Assembly (NCBI RefSeq): GCF_000190315.1
Contig: NC_015151.1
Span: 434,001-498,000, forward strand
Length of the DNA: 64,000 nt
From: Vulcanisaeta moutnovskia 768-28
GTDB taxonomy: Archaea > Thermoproteota > Thermoprotei > Thermoproteales > Thermocladiaceae
Direction: 5' to 3'
The translations under genes were made by a program, and so were the position numbers. Positions 51,697-59,293 of the stretch are shown in pieces; position 1 is the first letter of the stretch; every line of letters starts with the position of its first letter. A model generated the notes under the pieces. It was not told where the DNA came from, did no database searches, and saw nothing but the letters and a program-made list of their open reading frames with translations.

Positions 51697-52632
51697 TTGA
51701 TAAGCATAATCCTATCGCCACCTAGTGTTGAATACATGAAGTACTTAAGGGAGATTGCACAGCATTATGATGTTTTCATAGTTGAGGTTCCTGATGTTGA
51801 GGGTGTTAGGCGTTACTTAAATGGTGAGATTGACTTTGATCAGTTACTTTATGAAATTGAGTATTTTGATGTTAATTATGCCAGAGTATTCTATGGAGTA
51901 CTAAAAGAGTTGAATAAAGGTGGTATTGAGGTAATACCAATTGATCCCTATGGATTGATTAGCATGAAAATTAGAATTAAGGCAATAACTGGTGGATTAT
52001 CGAGCATATCAATAAGCAATGAGGAGGTGTACATAGCCTACATGGAGACCAAAATAGCCGAGGCCTACAGGGGTTATAACTCGGCATTATTTAGGAGGAG
52101 TTTTGATGATTCAGTGAGGTGGGTAATAAAGTATGCAAGGCTCGATACTGAGAGAATAAAGTTCAAGTCTGAATTAAGGGCTAGGGAGTTAACTAAGGTA
52201 TTGGGTGCCTTTAGGGGCCGCGATATATTAATACATGCTGATCATTATAATGAAATCCTTGTGGAATACCTAGGCAGTAAGTTGATGTGTAGACCCAGCG
52301 TTATGAGACTTAATGATGTGGTTAGTAAAAGACTGGGGGTTAGGACTCTTCATCATCCAGGACTTGTGCTAACCCATAATTACCTATATGGTATCACTAT
52401 GGATGAGAATAAGGAGTACCTACTTGGCGCCCAGGCCCTGATTTACACAATACTGAAGATGAAGGTCCTCGGTGGAGTTGATAAGGACTTACTTGGGGAT
52501 AGGGCTATATTGATCGATAATACATTAATCAGATTTGCCTATAATCTAAGTCTTAATGAGGCAAGGAAGCTTTTTCATACGTTAATGGAGATACCAAAGG
52601 GTATATTTAGAGTTAAGTTAAGGAGGACTTAA
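51697..52632 (+). CDS. Hypothetical protein between dsrAB and dsrC
   Basis: A 311-residue soluble protein of a family I do not recognise. It starts ISIILSPPSVEYMKYLREIAQHYDVFIVEVPDVEGVRRYL and has the motifs VFYGVLKELNKGGIEVIPIDPYG, EVYIAYMETKIAEAYRGYNSALFRRSFDDSV and GRDILIHADHYNEILVEYLG. Its layout, alternating strands and helices with a late conserved His in HHPGLVLTHNYLYG, suggests an enzyme. The start is a TTG at 51697 after GGTGA. Position between dsrB and dsrC implies a role in sulfite reduction or its cofactors; inference from context. Confidence 0.65.
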   Translation: MISIILSPPSVEYMKYLREIAQHYDVFIVEVPDVEGVRRYLNGEIDFDQLLYEIEYFDVNYARVFYGVLKELNKGGIEVIPIDPYGLISMKIRIKAITGGLSSISISNEEVYIAYMETKIAEAYRGYNSALFRRSFDDSVRWVIKYARLDTERIKFKSELRARELTKVLGAFRGRDILIHADHYNEILVEYLGSKLMCRPSVMRLNDVVSKRLGVRTLHHPGLVLTHNYLYGITMDENKEYLLGAQALIYTILKMKVLGGVDKDLLGDRAILIDNTLIRFAYNLSLNEARKLFHTLMEIPKGIFRVKLRRT

Positions 52633-52650
52633 TTGTAAAAATTAATGAAA

Positions 52651-52669
52651 TTTCACTTGCAACGTGTAA
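52651..52669. promoter_or_regulatory. Sulfate-operon palindrome, site 6 (dsrC)
   Basis: TTTCAC-TTGCAAC-GTGTAA, ending 45 bases before the dsrC start and upstream of an AT-rich core-promoter stretch (ACCCTTTTACACC). Same distance as at dsrA. Confidence 0.6.
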
Positions 52670-52713
52670 TAACCCTTTTACACCATGCAGTACTTACAGT
52701 CCTGGGTGATTAA

Positions 52714-53049
52714 ATGCCAGTCACGTGCCCAGGTGAGTATGAGGTTAATGGAAAGAAGGTAGTGTTAGATGAAGATTGCTTCCTGCAAAATCCTGAAATC
52801 TGGGATGAGAAAGTTGCCGAGTGGATGGCTAAGAATCTCGAAGGCGTACAACAAATGACCGAGAGACATTGGAAGGTGGTTAAGTACCTAAGGCAGTACT
52901 GGGAAACATATGGCGTATGTCCACCAATAAAGATGTTACTAAAGGAAACTGGAGAAACACTGGAGAGTATATACGAATTATTCCCAGACGGACCAGCCCA
53001 CGGAGCATGCAAAGTAGCAGGAGCACCAAAACCAACAGGATGCGTATAA
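52714..53049 (+). CDS. dsrC: Sulfur carrier DsrC
   Basis: A 111-residue protein of the DsrC/TusE family: PEIWDEKVAEWMAKNLEG, TERHWKVVKYLRQYWETYGVCPPIKMLLKETG, and the C-terminal arm GPAHGACKVAGAPKPTGCV with both conserved cysteines spaced C-x10-C. The last Cys carries sulfite-derived sulfur from DsrAB as a trisulfide, which DsrMK then reduces. Both cysteines are present, so it is a true DsrC rather than a TusE-only protein. It has its own promoter and palindrome. Confidence 0.96.
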   Translation: MPVTCPGEYEVNGKKVVLDEDCFLQNPEIWDEKVAEWMAKNLEGVQQMTERHWKVVKYLRQYWETYGVCPPIKMLLKETGETLESIYELFPDGPAHGACKVAGAPKPTGCV

Positions 53050-53101
53050 CAAACGATAAAAATCTCTACACTTAACTTACTTAAAATCTCCTCCTTACAA
53101 C

Positions 53102-53530
53102 CTAACTTACCTCATTAAACAGTTTGCTAGCTAATGAAAGAACCTTCTCGGCATCATTAAGTGCCCTCTCAGCGTCTATCCTGGTGTATAACTCTTCGGG
53201 AGGTATCCCACTTTCCTCATCACCATACATTGAGAACTCCCTCTCTTTTCTTAGGCTCCTTGATATTGACGCTAATTCATCAATATATTCCTGAAACCAC
53301 CCAGGAAATTTATTACGTTCCCTCCTGAGCACCGGACCAACATCATGCCACCTCGGTGGTTCCACGCCAATAATCCTCAATGCTGCCTTGAGCAGTAATT
53401 CGACTGCTTCCTGGCACTGCCTAACCACGTATGGGTAATTACCACCATTTAGGGCTTCTTTTGCGTGCTTTATTCTCTCAGTTGCCTGGTTAATGTAGGA
53501 TCTTGCCATTTCAAGGTTATTCAATTTCAA
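53102..53530 (-). CDS. HEPN-domain protein
   Basis: A 142-residue helical protein: MARSYINQATERIKHAKEALNGGNYPYVVRQCQEAVELLLKAALRI is the HEPN N-terminal signature, followed by EPPRWHDVGPVLRRERNKFP. HEPN/MNT pairs are toxin-antitoxin-like modules common in archaeal and thermophile genomes. The start overlaps the end of the nucleotidyltransferase gene by 14 bases, so the two are one operon. Whether the RNase activity is retained is unclear; an obvious R-x4-H near the C-terminus is not seen. Confidence 0.88.
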   Translation of the reverse strand: MKLNNLEMARSYINQATERIKHAKEALNGGNYPYVVRQCQEAVELLLKAALRIIGVEPPRWHDVGPVLRRERNKFPGWFQEYIDELASISRSLRKEREFSMYGDEESGIPPEELYTRIDAERALNDAEKVLSLASKLFNEVS

Positions 53531-54035
53531 TCACCTCGCCGAATTTATAGTCCTTCTTCAGGACCCAGTACCAAGCCCTATCGCTAATCCAGACCCTCGT
53601 TGCGCCCAATTCCCTCAGCCTATTAATTATTCTTGTAAGAACTCCTTCAAAGAATCCATCTTTATCGTAGACGATTACCGCATCCTCGGTCATGTCCAGG
53701 TAGAGTGGCGAGAATCTTCCAGCCTCTTCCCTAGTCTTTATTAATGGGGATAGGGTAATAGCGTAGCCCTTATTCATTAATTCATCAAGTAGCGGTTGGA
53801 TCTCGTCCTCAGCCCTCTCAAACATTTTAATCCTATCAGATATGGGCTTTGGTAATTCCTCGAAAATTACCAACATATCAATATCACTATCTATACGTGG
53901 ATTACCCCTCGCAACGCTACCGTAAACAACAAGTGAAACTAATTTATCATCATACAACTTAATTAATGAGTTAAGTAGGTTTTGTATGACCGTTTTGTAA
54001 GGTTCCCTAATGAAATTGAGACCCTTCTTAAACAT
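53517..54035 (-). CDS. Minimal nucleotidyltransferase (MNT) domain protein
   Basis: A 172-residue protein with VVYGSVARGNPRIDSDIDMLVIF (residues about 36-58), the GS-x-RG and DxD catalytic motif of the polymerase-beta fold. MNT antitoxins can add nucleotides to HEPN toxins. Longer than the minimal 100-residue MNT, with a C-terminal region GATRVWISDRAWYWVLKKDY. It is the first gene of the HEPN/MNT operon at the right edge of the sulfur block. Confidence 0.88.
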   Translation of the reverse strand: MFKKGLNFIREPYKTVIQNLLNSLIKLYDDKLVSLVVYGSVARGNPRIDSDIDMLVIFEELPKPISDRIKMFERAEDEIQPLLDELMNKGYAITLSPLIKTREEAGRFSPLYLDMTEDAVIVYDKDGFFEGVLTRIINRLRELGATRVWISDRAWYWVLKKDYKFGEVIEIE

Positions 54036-54103
54036 GATGATTAAGCCCCTTATAATTCAATTAACAAAATGATTTTAATCTTAACGCCTTAATTAGGCAA
54101 AGA

Positions 54104-54361
54104 CTATAGGGATCTATAAACATCCTTACCCTTATCCGTAATGCGTATTATTGTTGAGTAGCCAATTATCTCGAGCCTAATTAAGCCCAAGTCCTCAAGC
54201 CTATATAATACGTCCATGACATCATTAATATTAAAACCAGCTATTCTAAATCGCTCAGAAACCTCCTCAAGCTTAATACTGTCTTGACCCTTCCTATCAC
54301 AGGCGTCACCAATAATCCTTAAGACCGTCCTCTCTCTATCACCTAATTCCATAAATATCAT
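54104..54361 (-). CDS. Small winged-helix protein
   Basis: An 85-residue protein, LGDRERTVLRIIGDACDRKG, then LEEVSERFRIAGFNINDVMDVLYRLEDLGLIRLEIIGYSTIIRITDKG, a compact winged helix-turn-helix with a wing hairpin and nothing else. Probably a DNA-binding regulator or a small archaeal wHTH of unknown target. It lies 68 bases upstream of the MNT gene on the same strand. ATG 54361 or 54352 (MELGDRE) may be the start. Confidence 0.7.
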   Translation of the reverse strand: MIFMELGDRERTVLRIIGDACDRKGQDSIKLEEVSERFRIAGFNINDVMDVLYRLEDLGLIRLEIIGYSTIIRITDKGKDVYRSL

Positions 54362-54500
54362 TTACTTATTACACAACTTATTAATAAGGATTTTTATATT
54401 TAGATCAATGCATATATTTAATAATGAATAATATTAAATTAATACGATAATTCAATTCAAGAACTAAGTCATTAGGTCTTCGGCATAACCCTTATAAGCT
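54362..54500. other. Promoter region between wHTH and aldo/keto reductase genes
   Basis: AT-rich DNA with a TATA box CTTATAAG at 54491-54498 preceded by AACC (BRE region), directing transcription toward the aldo/keto reductase. No coding frame seen. Confidence 0.5.
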
Positions 54501-54520
54501 TCATGAAAGCGCTTTCATGA
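54501..54520. promoter_or_regulatory. Perfect 20-bp palindrome before aldo/keto reductase
   Basis: TCATGAAAGCGCTTTCATGA, ten-base arms with no spacer. It starts two bases after the TATA box (54491-54498) and ends six bases before ATG 54527, so it covers the expected transcription start: the position of an archaeal repressor operator. Confidence 0.65.
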
Positions 54521-54526
54521 TCGCTC

Positions 54527-55366
54527 ATGCCATTAAGTAAGGATACTAAGTACATAAAATCAATAAATGGTAAGGTTTCCGTAATCGGAATGGGGACGTG
54601 GGGGCTCGGCGGAGGTTTCTGGTCACCTGATTACTCAAACGACGAGGGTTGGGTCAAGGTATTAAGGAGAGGTATTGAGTTGGGTATGACGCTTATTGAT
54701 ACGGCTGAGATGTACGGTGGTGGTCATGCGGAGGAATTAGTTGGTAGGGCAATAAGGGGCTTCCCAAGGGAGGAACTCTTCATAGTCACTAAGGTATGGC
54801 CGACGCACTCGAAGTATAATGACGCCATTAAATCGGCCAGGGCGAGTAGGGAGAGACTGGGCACGTATATAGATCTGTACTTACTTCATTGGCCCGCCAC
54901 TGACGTACCTATTTGCGAGACTATGAAGGCCTTTGAGAGGTTGATAGATGATGGTGTAGTTAGGTTTGTTGGTTTGAGTAATTTTGATGTTGAGGGTATT
55001 GAGAGAGCTAGGCAGTGCTTTAGTAAGTATGATATTGCTGCCGTGGAGAATAGGTATAGCCTTCTTCATAGGGTTGATGAGACTTCAGTAATACCATACG
55101 TGCAGAGAAATGGCATGCTTTACCTGGCATATACGCCGCTTGAGAAGGGCGAATTTGCTAATAATGAGTTCCTCAGAAGTATTGGTGGGAAGTATGGTAA
55201 GTCTGCAATACAAGTCGTGCTTAATTGGTACATAGGTATTGATAATCTTGTGTCAATACCGAAGGCTGGTAGGTTGGAGCATGTTGAGGAGAATGCGGGT
55301 GCAATGGGTTGGAGGTTAAATAAGGAGGATTGGGATGCAATAAGTAATCACTTCCGTAGGGCTTAG
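54527..55366 (+). CDS. Aldo/keto reductase
   Basis: A 279-residue TIM-barrel oxidoreductase: GMGTWGLGGGFWSPDYSNDEGWVKVLRRGIELGMTLIDTAEMYGGG includes the catalytic D-x4-Y (DTAEMY), followed by the Lys in FIVTKVWP and the His in DLYLLHWPA. It uses NADPH (SIPKAG-type motif at the end) to reduce carbonyls. It is behind a perfect palindrome and two bases upstream of a membrane-protein gene, likely co-transcribed. The substrate is unknown. Confidence 0.93.
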   Translation: MPLSKDTKYIKSINGKVSVIGMGTWGLGGGFWSPDYSNDEGWVKVLRRGIELGMTLIDTAEMYGGGHAEELVGRAIRGFPREELFIVTKVWPTHSKYNDAIKSARASRERLGTYIDLYLLHWPATDVPICETMKAFERLIDDGVVRFVGLSNFDVEGIERARQCFSKYDIAAVENRYSLLHRVDETSVIPYVQRNGMLYLAYTPLEKGEFANNEFLRSIGGKYGKSAIQVVLNWYIGIDNLVSIPKAGRLEHVEENAGAMGWRLNKEDWDAISNHFRRA

Positions 55367-55368
55367 TA

Positions 55369-56127
55369 ATGTCGAGAAACCTAGACGTTATTAAGTATTT
55401 GGGAGTAGTATCGTTGTTACTATTAATCGTAAGTTCAATACTACTGGTAATACCGCCAAGCCAGGGCATGCTCACTACCTACACATGCATAAACGGTGAG
55501 TTAAGAGACAACACGACCTGCGTATTTCCCCAGGTAGTTAGGATAAATAATTATGTGATTGGTAATGCCTTAGTATCAGTAAATAATGGACAACCTGAAA
55601 AGTTAGGTAATGGTTCAATAACCGCCCGCGAAATCACGTTAATACCAATGGTTAATTACGTAAGGATCATTAATCAAACCCAGGTTATATTCAACATTTA
55701 TAACCCAACGAGTAAGTGGGTTAACATTACACTACCCGGTTCGTGCATCCTCACAATAAATACAACAATACTTGGTAGTGGGTATATTTCAATTACTGTA
55801 TTAAGTAATGGGAGAGCCGTTGATTATACCCCATACACGTACTCACTATACATATCGACGTACGCCAATGATAGCGTTAACCTACTAATAAAACCGGCTG
55901 TTCCATTATCGTGCCCCTGCATAAACACTATAGTTAACGTATCAGTAAACGGCACATGCGTTGAACGTAACAGCGCCATTATAACATCAATCGCGTATAT
56001 AAAGAGCAGTAATGCGGTTAGTAATAATCCCTATAGGACCTGTGTATTAATACTCCTGTTAACTTCATTAATTGCACTCATGGTTTCATTAACCCCTGAA
56101 ATTAAGCGATGGATCTATGGGGCATAA
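55369..56127 (+). CDS. Hypothetical protein with two terminal membrane helices
   Basis: A 252-residue protein. An N-terminal helix (VVSLLLLIVSSILLVIPPSQG) and a C-terminal helix (CVLILLLTSLIALMVSL) enclose about 180 extracytoplasmic residues with many Asn-x-Ser/Thr sites and paired cysteines (TCINGELRDNTTC; CPCINTIVNVSVNGTC), so it is probably a glycosylated, disulfide-bonded surface protein. No family recognised. It begins two bases after the aldo/keto reductase stop. Confidence 0.6.
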   Translation: MSRNLDVIKYLGVVSLLLLIVSSILLVIPPSQGMLTTYTCINGELRDNTTCVFPQVVRINNYVIGNALVSVNNGQPEKLGNGSITAREITLIPMVNYVRIINQTQVIFNIYNPTSKWVNITLPGSCILTINTTILGSGYISITVLSNGRAVDYTPYTYSLYISTYANDSVNLLIKPAVPLSCPCINTIVNVSVNGTCVERNSAIITSIAYIKSSNAVSNNPYRTCVLILLLTSLIALMVSLTPEIKRWIYGA

Positions 56128-56159
56128 AACATTTATAATTTGCCAATATACAAGGCTTG

Positions 56160-56297
56160 ATGCCAGGTATTAACGAGATTGTCCAGGAGGAAGCAAAGAA
56201 GATAGTGAATAAGTATCTTGAGCAGGTAAATGAGAGGATAAATAAGACTAAGGAGGAGCTACTGAAGAAGATTGAGGATATAAAGAACATTAAATAA
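56160..56297 (+). CDS. 45-residue coiled-coil protein
   Basis: Plus-strand frame ATG 56160 to TAA 56297. The product MPGINEIVQEEAKKIVNKY... is almost entirely a charged amphipathic helix (EQVNERINKTKEELLKKIE). A TATA-like ATTTATAAT at about 56130 lies 27-30 bases before the ATG, giving a nearly leaderless message. The end overlaps the convergent ATPase subunit C gene by eight bases. It resembles a peripheral-stalk or chaperone-type coiled coil; role unknown. Confidence 0.5.
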   Translation: MPGINEIVQEEAKKIVNKYLEQVNERINKTKEELLKKIEDIKNIK

Positions 56298-57360
56298 CTG
56301 GACCATAAAGCTTAACTACGAAATCCCTAGGTATGCCCTCTAAGAAGGCATTCAGTAATGCAATGACCATGTCACTTTCAATAAACTTAAAGTGCACAGC
56401 GGCTAATGAAGCCCCTGGAGAGAATTCTGTGAATAATGATATCATGGAATCCTCAAGATCCTTAATAAACCTATAACTGAACGGTCCGAGGTACTGAACT
56501 AACGACCTTAAATCTGAGGACCCGGCTACTTTAATTAACTGATCTAATGATACAAATACTGAGGCTAGTTCCTCGAGAATTCTCGTAGGTGATTCACCGT
56601 AGATCTTAATTACGGTACTAAACACCGCGCCTGAACGTATTACTAACTCATTAATTAACTCCTGAGATATACCCCACAACTTACCCCTTAGAAACACATT
56701 AAGGTTATAGTAATCAACAAGCTCCTTAATGAACTTACCAACCGAGTAATCAATCCTTGCTAAATGCATTAAGTACTCTATGAAGGCCTTATCAATGAAC
56801 GTATCAATGAGCATGATACTATATTGAGGATACTGCTTACTAACCTTTAGGAAACCGTCGAGTGCAGGACCTGCAGGATGCTGAAACTCCATTAACTTAT
56901 TACGTAGATCCTCAACATCTCTAACACTCATAATGGCAGCTAGAATATGCCTCCTGCCAAGCTCCTCCTCAACAGCCACATTAAGTAAGCTCTCCAGAGA
57001 AACGCCACTCTCCAAACTCTTCATTAACGATTTGGTGATAACCTTAATATTTTCTAGCTCAAACCTCATTAAGTATGACTTTAATACTGTAGATGCTGGT
57101 GATGGCACTGATGACGCCAATAAACTTATTGACTTGATTACATGAGATCTAATTTCATTAGTTACTTGAGCCTCATCAACTATTTTACCTAACCTCTCAA
57201 GCACATCGCCATAGTCAGTACCCTTTAATACATTAACTGCATCATCAAGCGTCTGAGCAAGTATTAATGCATTTAACTTATCCTTAGTTAAGTACCTAGC
57301 CCTTAACCCCCTAACCCTAGGACCTAATGCCGTCAATTTAATTACGTAACTACTCGACAT
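56290..57360 (-). CDS. atpC: A-type ATP synthase subunit C (V-type subunit d-like)
   Basis: A 356-residue helical protein with the duplicated repeat of the subunit C/d family: GLRARYLTKDKLNALILAQTLDDAVNVLKGTDYGDVL at the start and a related middle segment FENIKV-type (MRFELENIKVITKSLMKS). It joins the central rotor stalk to the membrane ring. It follows the coiled-coil gene 57366-57683 by five bases; other ATPase subunits are not in the window. Confidence 0.85.
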   Translation of the reverse strand: MSSSYVIKLTALGPRVRGLRARYLTKDKLNALILAQTLDDAVNVLKGTDYGDVLERLGKIVDEAQVTNEIRSHVIKSISLLASSVPSPASTVLKSYLMRFELENIKVITKSLMKSLESGVSLESLLNVAVEEELGRRHILAAIMSVRDVEDLRNKLMEFQHPAGPALDGFLKVSKQYPQYSIMLIDTFIDKAFIEYLMHLARIDYSVGKFIKELVDYYNLNVFLRGKLWGISQELINELVIRSGAVFSTVIKIYGESPTRILEELASVFVSLDQLIKVAGSSDLRSLVQYLGPFSYRFIKDLEDSMISLFTEFSPGASLAAVHFKFIESDMVIALLNAFLEGIPRDFVVKLYGPVI

Positions 57361-57365
57361 CTCGC

Positions 57366-57683
57366 CTATTCACCGATTAATAACTTAATGACCTCATCAA
57401 CAGTTTTGTCAATCGCATCATTTACCTTCCTTCTGAACTCCTCAGTTTCCTTACGTAACTGCTCAGAATACTTGCTTACTTCATTTTCAATTTCCCTAGA
57501 CTTACTCTCCCTATACTCATTAACGACACTCTTTATATACTCCTCAACTTCGCTCTGAACCTTAACCTTAACCTCATTTATCAACCTGGCAATCTCAGCA
57601 TCACTACTATCTCTCAATTTATATACTTCATCAACCTTACTATCAACTTTCCTAAGAATCTCATAAAGTCGTTCTAAGGACAC
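57366..57683 (-). CDS. Coiled-coil protein, probable ATP synthase peripheral stalk subunit (H/G type)
   Basis: A 105-residue, almost fully helical charged protein: DSSDAEIARLINEVKVKVQSEVEEYIKSVVNEYRESKSREIENEVSKYSEQLRKETEEFRRKVNDAIDK. The heptad pattern and size fit the H/G-type stalk subunits of A-type ATP synthases. It lies five bases before subunit C, which supports this, but the assignment rests on pattern and position. Confidence 0.65.
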   Translation of the reverse strand: MSLERLYEILRKVDSKVDEVYKLRDSSDAEIARLINEVKVKVQSEVEEYIKSVVNEYRESKSREIENEVSKYSEQLRKETEEFRRKVNDAIDKTVDEVIKLLIGE

Positions 57684-57745
57684 GATAAGCGCCTATGGGA
57701 GAGCCTTAAAAATATTATTGCATTATAATTCATGAAACTGAGGAC

Positions 57746-58240
57746 TTGATCCATGACATATTAATAATGATAAATTATGACAGAGCCTTAAAAATCTCCC
57801 CAAAAATTCACAGTGTGGATGTTAGGGATGTTGTAAGGATATTCAGGTTCATAAGTATCGCCCTATACCTAGTGATAATTGTCATAACAGTAATTCTTGG
57901 TGCAGTGGCACTGTACCTCGCCATTAGGGATATAGCATCATTAATGCCCTTCTCCTCAATATCGGATCTAAAAATACTGAGCGCCTTGTCCGCAGTATTC
58001 CTTGTGGTTATTGCCCTTGAATTTGTTGATATGTTTCTGGAGTACATTAGGTCAGGTACCGTGGTTGTTGACTTAGTATTAGCCGTAGTGCTTACTGCCA
58101 TCTCAAGAGAATTACTGCTCTACATTGCATCGCCCAGCGGTTCCCTAGACTATGGAATATTACTAGTTATGAGTATACTAATACTTGCGTTGGCATATTG
58201 GTTAGTCAATAGGGCAAAGGCTATATCACATACTAGTTAA
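57746..58240 (+). CDS. PsiE-like membrane protein
   Basis: A 164-residue protein with four helices (SIALYLVIIVITVILGAVALYLA; LSAVFLVVIALEFVDMFLEYI; VVVDLVLAVVLTAISRELLLYI; GILLVMSILILALAYWLV). The pattern ALEFVDMFLEYIRSG...VDLVLAVVLTAISREL fits the phosphate-starvation-inducible PsiE family of unknown function. Its end overlaps the convergent siroheme decarboxylase gene by 15 bases. A start at MINYD (57767) is also possible. Confidence 0.7.
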   Translation: MIHDILIMINYDRALKISPKIHSVDVRDVVRIFRFISIALYLVIIVITVILGAVALYLAIRDIASLMPFSSISDLKILSALSAVFLVVIALEFVDMFLEYIRSGTVVVDLVLAVVLTAISRELLLYIASPSGSLDYGILLVMSILILALAYWLVNRAKAISHTS

Positions 58241-59203
58241 TTCAAGTCTCCTCGGCATTTCAGGCAGTAAGTTCCTGGTGCTATACAGGGTTTCGTATTC
58301 ATTAACGCCGAGTCTCCTCATTATATCTCCTATGGCATCCTCAAGCACATTCCTATTAATACCATGTATCATGAAATAGCAGTTGTAGGGCCATGAACCA
58401 AGGGTCACTTCCCTAAGTACTACGTGTGTCGTCTCCTCAATTAAAGCAGTCCTCTCACAGGTTTCTGGGGTTGCCTTGAAGACAACCATGGCGTTCTCTC
58501 TAAAACCTACCCTATCCGAATCCAGTGCTGCGTAAAAGTCCCTTATTACTCCAATCCTCATTAAATTATCCAGTAAATTCCCCAACTCATCAACACTAGT
58601 CCCGGCTAAACTGGCTATTTCATTGAAGGGTTCCCTCACAATGTTTATTGACCTTAACCTCCTGAAGAACTCCATTGATAGTCCTGCGGATTCTATTGAT
58701 GGCACGTTAAGTGGTAATACCATGGACTTCGTGCGAGATACGCCACTCATTAGGTCGAACTTAACATCTATCTTATAGGTCCTTAAAGCCGTTAGAATTA
58801 CAAAGTCATTAATACTAAATTTAGATAGAGTATTGGAAACCTTCATTATTAACTCCTCCCTGCTCCTGGCCTTTGTAACAAACCACACATTATACCTAGG
58901 GTGCTCCCTAACGAAATTATGCGAAACCTGCGCATCAGAATTTATAGCCTTGGCAACATCATTAATTAAATCACTAGGTACATTAACACCGACCAATGCT
59001 GATACCAATCCCCTTGATCTATAATTCACGAGGGCACCTATTCTCTTAATTACACTATTGCGAAACAAATCCCTTGTTTTTTCTAGTACCCAGTCCTCGT
59101 CCTCATTAAGCCTATTTGCAATTTTAAGAAATGGCCTTTTTACTATTGGGAAGCTATACTGTAGCTCCATTAATAACGATCTTAACTTAGTATCAAGCTC
59201 CAC
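58226..59203 (-). CDS. Siroheme decarboxylase, fused AhbA-AhbB type
   Basis: A 325-residue protein with two Lrp/AsnC-like halves. The first has LQYSFPIVKRPFLKIANRLNEDED, IKRIGALVNYRSRGL and HNFVREHPRYNVWFV; the second has RRLRSINIVREPFNEIASLAG, GVIRDFYAALDSDRVGF and LGSWPYNCYFMIHG. These match AhbA and AhbB, which together decarboxylate siroheme to didecarboxysiroheme for heme or heme d1. Here both are in one chain. The family is often misannotated as AsnC regulators; the VREH and PYN-x-Y-x-MIHG motifs argue for the enzyme. Confidence 0.85.
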   Translation of the reverse strand: MELDTKLRSLLMELQYSFPIVKRPFLKIANRLNEDEDWVLEKTRDLFRNSVIKRIGALVNYRSRGLVSALVGVNVPSDLINDVAKAINSDAQVSHNFVREHPRYNVWFVTKARSREELIMKVSNTLSKFSINDFVILTALRTYKIDVKFDLMSGVSRTKSMVLPLNVPSIESAGLSMEFFRRLRSINIVREPFNEIASLAGTSVDELGNLLDNLMRIGVIRDFYAALDSDRVGFRENAMVVFKATPETCERTALIEETTHVVLREVTLGSWPYNCYFMIHGINRNVLEDAIGDIMRRLGVNEYETLYSTRNLLPEMPRRLELTSM

Positions 59204-59293
59204 AGTACCTGTTATTTTGCCCTATTTAAAAGAGATTTGCGTTGTGTCTCAGTGAATAACTGTTATATAGGGTTTAATTGAAGTGTGCTTTGT

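Noticed and set aside
58226-59203. Lrp/AsnC-type regulator
   Set aside because: The HNFVREHPRYNVWF and LGSWPYNCYFMIHG motifs fit siroheme decarboxylase better.
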